NCBI GenBank assembly: GCA_934402375.1
Contig: CAKRUB010000001.1
Location: forward strand, 186,001 to 250,000
Direction of reading: 5' to 3'
DNA length: 64,000 bases
From: an uncultured Acetatifactor sp.
GTDB taxonomy: Bacteria > Bacillota > Clostridia > Lachnospirales > Lachnospiraceae
The stretch's first letter is position 1. Each line of letters starts with the position of its first letter. The notes beneath the pieces were generated by a model. It ran no database searches. It was given only the letters and a program-made list of their open reading frames with translations, and was not told the origin of the DNA. The translations under genes and the position numbers were made by a program. Positions 26,456 to 34,627 of this stretch are shown here, one piece after another.

Positions 26456-27038
26456 AATCGCCACCATCCCCATCTGATTCCACATAATCATCACTATAAA
26501 ATTCTTTCGGGTTGTAATCCTTTAATTCATTAAGGGCATCCAATACTTCCCGATTGATTGTATTTCTCACGAAATCAATATCATTTCTTGATACTAAAAT
26601 CGGTGCTAACTTTGTAGGCATGGAAAGCAGCTTTGTTTTGATAGAAACAAGCATATCCGTCATTACACGCTCCACATCCTCGGATTTGTGCAAATCCCCT
26701 TTCATGGTCTGCAATTTCAATTCGGATATATGCCGCTTTACACGCTCATGTATTGCCTTTTCTTCCTCTAGGTCAATTTCTCCGTCCGGCGATTCGTTGT
26801 TGCCGGATTCGATTGCCACTTTAAGGGTAAGGATGTAATTTGAAATACTATCCATCAACTTGTACCGCCCCTTGGCTGCCCGGATGATGATATTTTCTTC
26901 CGCAAGCTGTCGGATGCGCCTACCCGATACCCCTATAATCTTTTCGAGTGTGGCTGAATTAACCGTTATTGCGCTTATATCTGTCGTTTTAACGCTATCC
27001 ACGGCATCGCCGGGTGGCGTAGTTGGTTTCTTTGCCAT
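26448..27038 (-). CDS. Terminase small subunit (Nu1-like)
   Basis: 196 residues. An N-terminal winged helix (TLEKIIGVSGRRIRQLAEENII) is followed by a coiled region (EEEKAIHERVKRHISELKLQTMKG), the layout of lambda Nu1-like DNA-recognition subunits. Confidence 0.82.
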   Translation of the reverse strand: MAKKPTTPPGDAVDSVKTTDISAITVNSATLEKIIGVSGRRIRQLAEENIIIRAAKGRYKLMDSISNYILTLKVAIESGNNESPDGEIDLEEEKAIHERVKRHISELKLQTMKGDLHKSEDVERVMTDMLVSIKTKLLSMPTKLAPILVSRNDIDFVRNTINREVLDALNELKDYNPKEFYSDDYVESDGDGGDYE

Positions 27039-27378
27039 ATATCTGCCCCCTTTTCGGAAACGGCAACTTTCATTGATTTTTTTCTGTGCCTAGAAAGATT
27101 TTGGGATTCGCAGACCCGCAAACGTGCTTCTTTAACTGGAAGAACCTATTTTTTTCGGGCATGGTAAGCCGAACGATTGTTTGCATTCGGCTTGCTTTGC
27201 TTTCGTCCACTCTCTTGACATATCTAGTATTTTGTAAAGTCCGAAAAATATTTTGACTTCTTATATAATGTTTTCAAAAAATTACACTCCTATTTGACAC
27301 TTGCCATATATGTCAAATCAAAGGCAAAATAAAAAAGCGATTCCGATTCCCCGTTTGAAAATTGCGTAAAAAAATAGC
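27039..27378. promoter_or_regulatory. Late-operon leader, possible cos region
   Basis: 340 bp without a gene, upstream of the terminase. It holds an 8-bp stem AAGCCGAA/TTCGGCTT (27166-27193) and an inverted repeat TTTGACA/TGTCAAA around 27293-27317 (minus-strand -35-like TTGACA inside). This is the expected place for the late promoter and cos, but I cannot identify a cohesive end. Confidence 0.4.
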
Positions 27379-27930
27379 CTATCTCTTGAAAGATAGACCG
27401 TTGTATGCTTTATTCTTACAATCTTGGTTAATCCCAATGTATCGCAATGTGTAGTGTATATCTGCATGATTGAATATATCCATTAATAAGGCTGCATCCT
27501 GTGTCTGCTTGTACAAATGATAACCAAAGGTCTTGCGCAATGTGTGCGTGCCGATGCTATCCAATCCAAACTGTTTTCCGGCGTTGCTAAGAATGTTATA
27601 TGCCTGTTGCCTTGTGATTGGCTTGTTGGGTTGGTTGGGGGATTTGAAAAGATACTCATAATCCCTTTTATCCTTTATGTATTCATCAATGATAATCTTT
27701 AATTCCCTGTTTATTGGGAATTTCTTTTCTTTCCGGGTTTTTTTCTCCCTTTGTGATATGAAATCCTTATCCCTCACATCCCGGACACGGAATTTCAAAA
27801 TGTCGGATATTCGCAGACCGCTATATATCCCAAACATAAACATCACATAATCCCTTTGATTCTTTACTTTGAGATAATCCGCAATATCTAATACTGTTTC
27901 CAAATCACGAATTGGCTCAACTGTATTCAT
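27379..27930 (-). CDS. Minimal tyrosine recombinase
   Basis: 183 residues covering only the catalytic domain: GIYSGLRISDILKFRV (Arg I), GTHTLRKTFGYHLY (His-x-x-Arg), HADIHYTLRYIG (final His and Tyr region). It lacks the usual arm-binding and core-binding N-terminal domains and sits between the late regulator and the terminase, far from the att sites, so it is unlikely to be the integrase. ATG 27930 follows AGAGG. Confidence 0.8.
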   Translation of the reverse strand: MNTVEPIRDLETVLDIADYLKVKNQRDYVMFMFGIYSGLRISDILKFRVRDVRDKDFISQREKKTRKEKKFPINRELKIIIDEYIKDKRDYEYLFKSPNQPNKPITRQQAYNILSNAGKQFGLDSIGTHTLRKTFGYHLYKQTQDAALLMDIFNHADIHYTLRYIGINQDCKNKAYNGLSFKR

Positions 27931-28015
27931 TTCACACCTCTTTGTAAAAGAAAAAGCAACCCCTGTGTGGGATTGCTTCAAACACTTTTCACTGATACAC
28001 ATTATAGCATAACAA

Positions 28016-28175
28016 ACACGACATTACCACGACATATTTTACGACATAAAACACGACACAAAACACGACATTGCTTTTTCTTGAAAACCTTTGATTTTAC
28101 TGGATTTTCTTTGATTTTCATTGTTCAAAAAGTGCTTCAAAAAATCGTTCAAAAAATGAATCAAAAAATGAAACT
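28016..28175. repeat. Two adjacent ~12-bp periodic repeat arrays
   Basis: CACGACA-like units recur with CGACA at 28019, 28030, 28042, 28054 and 28066 (spacing 11-12). Then units of the type TTCAAAAAATNG follow with a 12-bp period over 28122-28171. They lie in the 252-bp gap upstream of the tyrosine recombinase gene and look like protein-binding iterons on one helix face. Confidence 0.6.
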
Positions 28176-28182
28176 TTTTACT

Positions 28183-28653
28183 TCACAATTCAAACACTTT
28201 CGTGTTCTGTTTCATTTGTCTTTCCACCCTCTGAAGTTGTCGGGTCGATACCCCTATTTCATCCGCTGCCGCATCCTGTGTCATTGCGAATATAACGCGA
28301 AACACAAATATTTTTTGCTCCAAGCCTTCAAGAATTTCCGCCGCTTTAATCAGATTTCTCTTGCGCTTTCGCAATGATTTTATTGCAGCTTTTTCTTGTT
28401 CGATGTATTCCATATCCTTTGCAATGGCAGCCAGCGCATCCGGGAATGGCATTCCGTACATCCCACCACCGCCGGGCTGTCTTGAATAATCAATGCCGTT
28501 CACGCCAGACGGCCCGTTCATACCGGCCATTTTTCTGATTTTCGCAATAGATTTTTCGTGATTCCTTATTTTTTCCTTGCACATGAGGATTTGAAAATCA
28601 ATTTCTTTCAGTAATTTTCCTTCCTGTAACTTCGGTATTCGCGGTGCTGACAT
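28183..28653 (-). CDS. Late transcription regulator, sigma/ArpU-like
   Basis: 156 residues. Two coiled segments, a glycine-rich YSRQPGGGGMYGMP patch, and a C-terminal HTH (MTQDAAADEIGVSTRQLQRVERQM) resembling sigma region 4. Proteins like this before terminase genes activate late transcription (ArpU/RinA type). ATG 28653 follows AAGGGGG. Confidence 0.65.
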   Translation of the reverse strand: MSAPRIPKLQEGKLLKEIDFQILMCKEKIRNHEKSIAKIRKMAGMNGPSGVNGIDYSRQPGGGGMYGMPFPDALAAIAKDMEYIEQEKAAIKSLRKRKRNLIKAAEILEGLEQKIFVFRVIFAMTQDAAADEIGVSTRQLQRVERQMKQNTKVFEL

Positions 28654-28665
28654 TTCGCAGCCCCC

Positions 28666-28757
28666 TTGATTTATAGCAAAATGTCTGCTATAATTATTAA
28701 AGGCGATGGATAAAGCAAATTTACGAATTGGAACGGTTGGCAGACCGTTCCTTTTCA
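28666..28757 (+). ncRNA. Candidate short RNA A with own promoter and terminator
   Basis: TTGATT (28666-28671), 17 bp, TATAAT (28689-28694) on the plus strand, then a stem GGAACGGT/ACCGTTCC (28730-28751) followed by TTTT. Predicted RNA about 55 nt, against the direction of all neighbouring genes. Confidence 0.5.
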
Positions 28758-28795
28758 TTTTACCAAATTATCAACCTTTTTCAAGATTGCATACA

Positions 28796-29131
28796 TCAAA
28801 ATTCTTTTCCATGCTTGTATGGTCTTGTGAGATTGAAAGCGTGTTTTTCCTTGATAGCAACTTCCAAGTCTATGCCATAGAAATCCGCCATATCAAAGCA
28901 GCGAATAACCGCATCTGCCAACTCGGACGGCACGCCTTCCGGCTTTCCATCTTCACGATAATATGTTTCTGTTGGCTGCTTTCCCTTTCTAAATTCTTCC
29001 AAGATTTCAGATATTTCGCTATGAATCAGCGCAACAAAATCCGTTGGTTTTAATTCTGCATCCCGGAATCCATGCTTGATGTTGTTCTCTCCCACTTCTT
29101 TCACAAAATCATTGATTTTCAATTCACCCAT
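28796..29131 (-). CDS. MazG-like nucleotide pyrophosphohydrolase
   Basis: 111 residues, all helical. HSEISEILEEFRKG and ELADAVIRCFDMADFYGID give the E-x-x-E and E-x-x-D metal-binding pairs of the MazG/dUTPase-like fold. It hydrolyses NTPs or alarmones; phages carry it to adjust nucleotide pools. Confidence 0.8.
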   Translation of the reverse strand: MGELKINDFVKEVGENNIKHGFRDAELKPTDFVALIHSEISEILEEFRKGKQPTETYYREDGKPEGVPSELADAVIRCFDMADFYGIDLEVAIKEKHAFNLTRPYKHGKEF

Positions 29132-29184
29132 AGTTTACTTTCTCCCTTTCTTTGTCCGGCTGCCATAATAAATCACACCCCTAT

Positions 29185-29487
29185 CTAAATTATGTATGCC
29201 TTATCGTCAATATAGTAATCTGCATATATTTTTCTGCAATCATTGCCGTATTTTTCTATATTCTCCGGCACATTCTCGTTTACATAATCAAATTCCAATC
29301 CGTGAGACTTGCAGAAATCAATAGCTTCCTGTAATCTCTTGCCACATCTACAAGTCCACAAAATCAAAATGTTTCCATCTGCTTTGATGGTTTTTGCTTG
29401 TTTCATTGCGTGTTTTCTGACCGGCCCGATATTCGGGAATTTATCTTCGCAAAGCGTTCCATCAAAATCAAACGCATATATCGCCAT
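29185..29487 (-). CDS. HAD-superfamily phosphatase-like protein
   Basis: 100 residues. FDFDGTLCEDKFP is HAD motif I (DxDGT) and ILWTCR is motif II; YIDDKAY resembles motif IV. A compact, capless HAD domain, probably a small phosphatase or 5'-nucleotidase. Confidence 0.78.
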   Translation of the reverse strand: MAIYAFDFDGTLCEDKFPNIGPVRKHAMKQAKTIKADGNILILWTCRCGKRLQEAIDFCKSHGLEFDYVNENVPENIEKYGNDCRKIYADYYIDDKAYII

Positions 29488-29501
29488 ACTCTGCGCCCCC
29501 T

Positions 29502-29924
29502 TCAGATAATCACGCCGTTTAGGTGGTCGATTTCGTGTTGCACAATCTGCGCCACAAGCCCGGTGCAGTGCATTTTCTTAATCTTGAAGGCTGCATCCCT
29601 GTACATAATATCAACCCATCTTTTGCGCATTACTTTTCTTTCGCCATCCAAAGACATACAGGATTCCGTTGCAATGTACCATTGTGTAGATTCTTTGACG
29701 ATTACCGGGTTAATCATCGTCATAAAATCCTTATCCGTGATTTTCACAACAATAAGCCGCTTTGTGCTGCCTATCTGATTCGCCGCCATGCCCAAGCACC
29801 TAGCCGTGTAGAATCTGGCTGTGTCTAACATATCCGCGATAACATCCTTTATTTCTTCCACGCTCTCCACCTTTTCAAGCGGTTTTTCCAAAAAATCAAT
29901 ATTTTTTACAATCTCTTTTACCAT
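29502..29924 (-). CDS. Peptide deformylase, phage-encoded
   Basis: 140 residues. All three deformylase motifs are visible: GMAANQIG (45-52), ESCMSL (87-92, the metal Cys) and QHEIDH (129-134, two metal His and catalytic Glu). It removes the formyl group from nascent proteins. Shorter than typical bacterial PDF (~160-190). ATG 29924 follows AGGAG. Confidence 0.9.
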   Translation of the reverse strand: MVKEIVKNIDFLEKPLEKVESVEEIKDVIADMLDTARFYTARCLGMAANQIGSTKRLIVVKITDKDFMTMINPVIVKESTQWYIATESCMSLDGERKVMRKRWVDIMYRDAAFKIKKMHCTGLVAQIVQHEIDHLNGVII

Positions 29925-30733
29925 GCTGCTATCTCCTGTCTTAAATTCTCCACGATGCCCGATAGATTGTCTTTCATAAATACCGGGATTCCGGCGGAAT
30001 GGCAAGCATTATATATACCCTCAATCCATCCGGCATCGGCGATTATTTTATCTTTGCGGTTTCCTGTTTCCTGTCCGATGATAACCCAATCAACAGGAAG
30101 CGGAAGTTTTCTTGCGGAAAATTCCTTTTGTATCGGCTCAATGCTCAAAAATGTTTTGTGCTTATCCGAATAGAAGAACTCTGTTTCATCGTCCGTTACG
30201 GTCGTGCCGTAGTACATATTATCATCCGTTGGTAGCAATCCGGCTGCGGCAAGTTCCACATATCGGCTCGGATTCTTTGTCAAAAACATATATCTGTGCT
30301 GTCTGTTCTTGGCGCACTCCTTGAATATCTCTAAAATCCATTCATCGGGAATCCACGCGCCAAACAAATCCGCCATGCTGCAAACAAAGATTGTTGCCGG
30401 CCCCTTGATTTTTTCCAGCTCTTTCATTCTGTATTTGTGCAATGTCGGCTCGAATCCATAAGGGAAAGCGATGTATCGCTTTTGGGGATAGAATGAATAT
30501 GTTTTCCACTCCAGAATGTGCAACTTTTCGCTTTGCATATATTCCCGATAATCCGGGCATTTGCCCTTTGTTTTGCCCGGGCAATCCGGGCAAATTCTGC
30601 AATTATCACACTCTGCATCTTCTGGTGCAAATCTCTTTGCGATTCTTGCGGCGTAACAATACAGGCATCCATGAAGGCATCCTGTAATCGGATTCCATGT
30701 ATAATCGCACCATTCTATTTTTGATTTATTCAT
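29918..30733 (-). CDS. Phage Gp37/Gp68 family radical SAM-like protein (DUF5131)
   Basis: 271 residues: IEWCDYTWNPITGCLHGCLYCYA is the family signature, with C-x3-C-x2-C for an iron-sulfur cluster, and a cysteine-rich CDNCRICPDCPG insert. Function of the family is unknown. Overlaps deformylase and HD genes by a few bases. Confidence 0.85.
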   Translation of the reverse strand: MNKSKIEWCDYTWNPITGCLHGCLYCYAARIAKRFAPEDAECDNCRICPDCPGKTKGKCPDYREYMQSEKLHILEWKTYSFYPQKRYIAFPYGFEPTLHKYRMKELEKIKGPATIFVCSMADLFGAWIPDEWILEIFKECAKNRQHRYMFLTKNPSRYVELAAAGLLPTDDNMYYGTTVTDDETEFFYSDKHKTFLSIEPIQKEFSARKLPLPVDWVIIGQETGNRKDKIIADAGWIEGIYNACHSAGIPVFMKDNLSGIVENLRQEIAAW

Positions 30734-31344
30734 ACACCTTTAATCCTCGTTGCAGCCATATCGGCCATGTGGGTATATAACACATTCGGAAATGTTTCAA
30801 TCGCCTTTCCGTATGCGTTCCAATTCGATTTATCGTCAAACGCTCCCATGTGCCATCTGATACAATACATCTCTTCGTCCGTCAGATCTGGAATCAACAT
30901 TGCGGCAATAATGGCGGATTTATCGCCGTGCCCTGTAAGCATTTGCTGCTTGTTGTGTTCATACGATGATACTCCGTCATTTGTAATTCGGATGTACATA
31001 TCAATTTTGCAAATATCGTGCAGATAACCGATAACATAAGGACTTCGCGGATTCTGCCACTTCAAATCCATTTTCTCGGTATATTGCAAAAGGAAGAGTG
31101 TTACTTCGTGGGAATGATCTGCAAGTCCCCCGGCGTAGCACGAATGATACTTTGTCGATGCGGATTGTCTGAAAAATCCGTTTTCAATCATAAAATTACT
31201 TGCTTTATCCGGGATAAAATCCCCGGCTAACATATAAAATCTTTCGATACGTTCCTGTTCTTTTGCCGTTTCAGAGTTGAATGCTTCCTGTGCAACTTTC
31301 GCCAGTCTTGCAGCTCCCTCAATTGCTTCGTTAGTTGTTACCAT
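30730..31344 (-). CDS. HD-domain phosphohydrolase
   Basis: 204 residues. Metal-binding residues: GLADHSHEV, YLHDICKID (HD), GHGDKSAI and WHMGAFDD. Similar phage HD proteins act on nucleotides. ATG 31344 follows AAAGGA. It overlaps the C5 methyltransferase C-terminal fragment by 14 nt. Confidence 0.82.
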   Translation of the reverse strand: MVTTNEAIEGAARLAKVAQEAFNSETAKEQERIERFYMLAGDFIPDKASNFMIENGFFRQSASTKYHSCYAGGLADHSHEVTLFLLQYTEKMDLKWQNPRSPYVIGYLHDICKIDMYIRITNDGVSSYEHNKQQMLTGHGDKSAIIAAMLIPDLTDEEMYCIRWHMGAFDDKSNWNAYGKAIETFPNVLYTHMADMAATRIKGV

Positions 31345-31582
31345 CTGTACATCCTTTCCCCTGTTCAATACAGGCTTTAATTGTTTTTGCAATCTCTGAA
31401 AAAAGTGTAACTGTTACAGCATTCCCGAATTGCTTGTAGGCCTGCGAATCCGATACCACTTGATGCCAATTAGCCATCGGGAAGCCCTGTAATTTTCCGT
31501 ATTCATTAGGGGTCAATTTTCTAACCCTGTATTTGCTTATGTCAAAAATTTTCACTTGTCTCTTTTTCTCCCATGTGCTCAA
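31331..31582 (-). pseudogene. C5-cytosine methyltransferase, C-terminal fragment
   Basis: 83 residues containing motifs IX-X: RVRKLTPNEYGKLQGFP and YKQFGNAVTV. The frame is the same as the middle fragment but separated from it by two stops, TGA at 31691 and TAG near 31607. Read with the other fragments it completes a C5 methyltransferase; alone it has no catalytic part. Confidence 0.8.
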
Positions 31583-31694
31583 TGATGTGTGTTCGCTGTC
31601 CTTTTCCTATCTTGCTAGGACTGATTCCCTTGTAGTAGGATGCTTGGCAGCAATAGGCGCAATTATCTTTGTCCGTAAATAACAAATTTGTCAT
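31542..31694 (-). CDS. Small overlapping ORF within the methyltransferase locus (50 aa)
   Basis: ATG at 31694 overlaps the TGA of the middle fragment (ATGA). The peptide starts MTNLLFTDKDNCAYCC and contains YYKGISPSKIGKGQRTHII. It looks like real coding sequence, either target-recognition residues of the methyltransferase read in another frame or a separate small cysteine protein. Confidence 0.45.
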   Translation of the reverse strand: MTNLLFTDKDNCAYCCQASYYKGISPSKIGKGQRTHIIEHMGEKETSENF

Positions 31695-31744
31695 TGCTTC
31701 GTCAAAAGATGTTGATAAATGTGTTTCTTGTCTAGGCTTCCGCG

Positions 31745-31753
31745 CCCCCCCCC
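31745..31753 (-). repeat. G9 tract in C5 methyltransferase, 3' side
   Basis: Nine C on the plus strand. In the present length the protein reads LRVGGGRGSLDKK and ends at TGA 31691. With one more G the frame passes through the small ORF at 31694. Confidence 0.8.
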
Positions 31754-32573
31754 GACTCTCAACGTCTTACTGCATCCGTTTGGATCAAGAAGTCCGCTTT
31801 CCTTGCAAATTTCGCTTTCCATAGCGTTTTCATCCGTTGCCTGTATTACACCGTGCAAATCTTGCGCCGTAAGTGTAAACATCGGCTCTTCCTCTGCTTT
31901 TGCCCTCGGCCCTCTCTGCCGCTTCTTCTCTCTGTCGGGCGTAAGGGTCGCATGGACTTTTCCAAGGCTTGCAAGCCTTTCTAAAGCCTGTTGGATTATG
32001 GTTTTAGCTTTTGAATCTGCAATATAATATTTTTCATCCACACTTTCATCCAAAAAATCGGATAACTTCGGGATAAAATCGTGCTGCTCGGTCGGAAATG
32101 AAAAAGTGAGATTTTCACATTCCCTTGTGCCAACAACCGCATATCTCTCCCGGCTCTGCGCAACATTCCAATACTTAGAATTAAAAAGCTGATAGTGCGC
32201 TATGTACCCTCTTTTCTTGTATTCAATTTCAAGCACATTAAGATATGGCTTTAAACCTTTTACATTTTCCGCAATAATCACGGACGGCATATTCTCCGGC
32301 GCATTTTCCTCCGTTTCCTTCAGTAAGCGCATCATTTCAAAAAAGCATCCGCTGCGGCTCTCCGACTTTACATTTGTTCCACCGCATTCCGGGCAACGAT
32401 TATTTCCATCGTATTCTTCCGGCTCAATTTCCCATATATGGGCGCAATCTTGGCATTTTAATTTCATGCCGTTTTTTGCCCCGGCAATACTCAAATCTTG
32501 GCACGGGAAGCCGAACGCCCAAACATCCGCTTTTGGCACATCGCTGTATGTCATTTCCCGAATATCTTGCAGT

Positions 32574-32774
32574 TTAGCGTGTTGCCCCCCCCCTCACATT
32601 CTCACGATAACTTTGAATTGCGTGTTTATCAAAATCCCATGCTCCGGCTATTTCAAACCCGGCTTGTTGAAATGAGATTCCCATGCCACCGCAACCACAA
32701 AAGAAATCGTTGACTTTTAATTTACTCATAGCATCTATCGCTCTGTCATTTTTCTCAATAATTTCTGAAATCAT
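32574..32774 (-). pseudogene. C5-cytosine methyltransferase, N-terminal fragment
   Basis: 66 residues with motif I (VNDFFCGCGGMGISF), binding AdoMet. It runs through the G9 tract and stops 4 codons later. With 8 G the frame would continue QHAKLQDIREMTYSDV into the catalytic fragment. ATG 32774 follows GAGGGGG. Confidence 0.85.
32585..32593 (-). repeat. G9 tract splitting the C5 methyltransferase (ON at G8)
   Basis: Nine C on the plus strand between codons for NVR and the catalytic domain. Translation of both sides shows that 8 (or 11) G restores one frame; the sequenced 9 G is OFF. Confidence 0.82.
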
Positions 32775-32785
32775 GTGTGCCCCCT

Positions 32786-33202
32786 CTAATTAAACGGCAA
32801 TTCGCCGTCTGCTCCATCGGGAATCTGCATAAATTCATCGCCCGGGGGCGTCTGTGGTTCTGTTTCTTTGTTCGCATTAGATGCCGCTTTCGATTCCGCA
32901 AATTCCAATTCCTCAACTACAACTCTCTTGAAATATACTCGGCTTCCATCATCTTTCGGATAGCAGCCCGACTTTAAGCGACCAACGATTTCCAACTTTG
33001 TACCCTTGTGGATATATTTTTCAATCAATTCAACCTTCCTTTTGTCATAAACAATGCAATCAATAAAATCCGCATCCGGCTCACCCTCTCTTGCATATGG
33101 GTCGGGTACTGCAATAGTAAATGTTGCATAAGGTTTTCCAGATTGAAAATACTTAATTTCGGCATTTCTTGTTAATCTGCCTGTGCCTATCCATTTATTC
33201 AC
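32786..33202 (-). CDS. ssb: Single-stranded DNA-binding protein
   Basis: 138 residues: NKWIGTGRLTRNAEIKYFQSG and FIDCIVYDKRKVELIEKYIHKG are the OB-fold core; the acidic tail DGADGELPFN is the protein-interaction tip. Coats single-stranded DNA in phage replication. Confidence 0.92.
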   Translation of the reverse strand: MNKWIGTGRLTRNAEIKYFQSGKPYATFTIAVPDPYAREGEPDADFIDCIVYDKRKVELIEKYIHKGTKLEIVGRLKSGCYPKDDGSRVYFKRVVVEELEFAESKAASNANKETEPQTPPGDEFMQIPDGADGELPFN

Positions 33203-33213
33203 TTTTTACACTC

Positions 33214-33381
33214 CTATCCGTTTTTGCTGTTCGATCTGTAGACATATATTTTTTTACCGCCCGAATACTTGGAAAGCCGCTTTCTAGCTTTTTCAGCCTG
33301 TGCTTCCGTGTCTCTTATGATGGCTCTTTCTTCCCCTTCAACAATAACGAAATATTTAACCTTTATTTCAGAAAAATCCAT
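33214..33381 (-). CDS. Small hypothetical early protein (55 aa)
   Basis: ATG 33381 with AGGTGG upstream, stop TAG 33214. Basic peptide beginning MDFSEIKVKYFVIVEGE. Fills the gap between ssb and the next early gene in the same orientation. Function unknown. Confidence 0.6.
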   Translation of the reverse strand: MDFSEIKVKYFVIVEGEERAIIRDTEAQAEKARKRLSKYSGGKKIYVYRSNSKNG

Positions 33382-33435
33382 GTACTAACCACCTTTGCAC
33401 CGCCGGGGATGTGCACCCCGGCGGCAATTTCTTCT

Positions 33436-34164
33436 TTAAGACAATACAACGACATTCTGCATATCCATAAGCTGATCCTTCAGATAGTCGGCAATTTCGT
33501 GTACCACTTGGAATTTCCACATACCGCCGTCAGCTTCAAATAGCGCGCAGGCTACTCCGCCCGCTGCATTCTTCATGCGGAAAACAAAATCAATTTCCGG
33601 CTGACCCACCTCGTGAAATGTTCGGAACGGCTGTAGCTTTACAGGATTCGGCACAAGGACATCTTCCACATTGGCAAGCCCTGTTTTAATGGTGGCTTTC
33701 TGTGATACGCCATCATCCCCATATTTCGCCACGGTCTTGTCCTCAACATTTCCGGCAACCTGCAGCACAATGGCCTTATCCCCAGCATCAAGGAACATGG
33801 ACTGCATCTGAATGATAAAACGCTCCTGTTCCATAAACTCATTCAGCGCAATTTTAGGCACTCTAGCCTTTACATTCACGATTTCCCAACGATCCATATC
33901 GTCGTTAAACTGTGAAATCATGCGGACTTCAGTTTCAGATACCACATGAATAATCAGCTTGCCATTATCGTACAGAAATTTATCCATATTCTCCTTGATA
34001 TAATCCACAAGGCTTGTGAGGGTGGAAAGCTGTACAGGCTCACACTTGCGGCATTCATCCACCAAATACGGTCTGCCGCTTTGGAAATAATAATTTTTGC
34101 CATTGATTTCCTCAACCCTCTTTTGACTTAACCCAATTATGTATTGAATTGCATCTTTAATCAT
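33436..34164 (-). CDS. Hypothetical early phage protein (242 aa)
   Basis: Contains YYFQSGRPYLVDECRKCEPVQ, a long strand-rich middle part and IDFVFRMKNAAGG. Proteins of this size are found next to ssb in Firmicute phages, but I cannot name the family. Probably soluble. Confidence 0.65.
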   Translation of the reverse strand: MIKDAIQYIIGLSQKRVEEINGKNYYFQSGRPYLVDECRKCEPVQLSTLTSLVDYIKENMDKFLYDNGKLIIHVVSETEVRMISQFNDDMDRWEIVNVKARVPKIALNEFMEQERFIIQMQSMFLDAGDKAIVLQVAGNVEDKTVAKYGDDGVSQKATIKTGLANVEDVLVPNPVKLQPFRTFHEVGQPEIDFVFRMKNAAGGVACALFEADGGMWKFQVVHEIADYLKDQLMDMQNVVVLS

Positions 34165-34182
34165 TTCCCTTTACCTCTTTTC

Positions 34183-34569
34183 TTAATTTACCTTTAATGC
34201 TCTCGGAATCGCTGTAACTTTGCTGATTCCCTGTGTGTCCTGTGACTGTTGCACATCTTCCAAGGACAACTGCCCCGGTATTTGCTTTCCATATTCCTTG
34301 ATAACCACTTCGCCATCTTCCAAATTCTTTCCCATAGCAAAATTTGTCTTAGCAGAAATAACCCCGGCCAGTTTGGATTGTACGGAAATTTCAACCTTGG
34401 CATCATCCCTTAACTCTGTTTGCTTTAAGGATATTTTGATTGTGATGCTCCGGGTGTCACTGTAAGGCGTATTCGGGTCTTGCATATTCTGTATAACCTT
34501 TGTGATCTCACGGTTAAATTTCTCCTGTAACTCTCCACCGGCCAATTTGCTCAAATCCACTCTCAGCAT
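34183..34569 (-). CDS. Hypothetical early phage protein (128 aa)
   Basis: MLRVDLSKLAGGELQEKFNREI at the N-terminus, then strand-rich sequence (RSITIKISLKQTE, VEISVQSKLAG). Directly upstream of the 242-residue protein with which it probably forms a pair. No function assigned. Confidence 0.65.
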   Translation of the reverse strand: MLRVDLSKLAGGELQEKFNREITKVIQNMQDPNTPYSDTRSITIKISLKQTELRDDAKVEISVQSKLAGVISAKTNFAMGKNLEDGEVVIKEYGKQIPGQLSLEDVQQSQDTQGISKVTAIPRALKVN

Positions 34570-34627
34570 ACGTTTCGCTCCTTTCCTTGTTTAATCAATC
34601 TATCTAAAATCAGATTGTCCTATTTGA

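Larger units (their letters stand above)
31691..32593 (-). pseudogene. C5-cytosine methyltransferase, catalytic middle fragment
   Basis: The frame contains GFPCQDLSIAG (motif IV, catalytic Cys), a zinc-ribbon insert (CQDCAHIWEI ... CPECGG), ENVKGL (motif VI) and QSRERYAVVG (motif VIII). Upstream it joins the N-terminal fragment at a G9 tract (32585-32593) one base out of frame. It ends at a stop shortly after a second G9 tract (31745-31753). Confidence 0.85.

Noticed and set aside
31745..31753. Simple sequencing error explaining all methyltransferase frame breaks
   Set aside because: Not excluded, but long G tracts occur only in three related early genes and two lie exactly between conserved domains, so phase variation is the better working idea. 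Raw reads are decisive.
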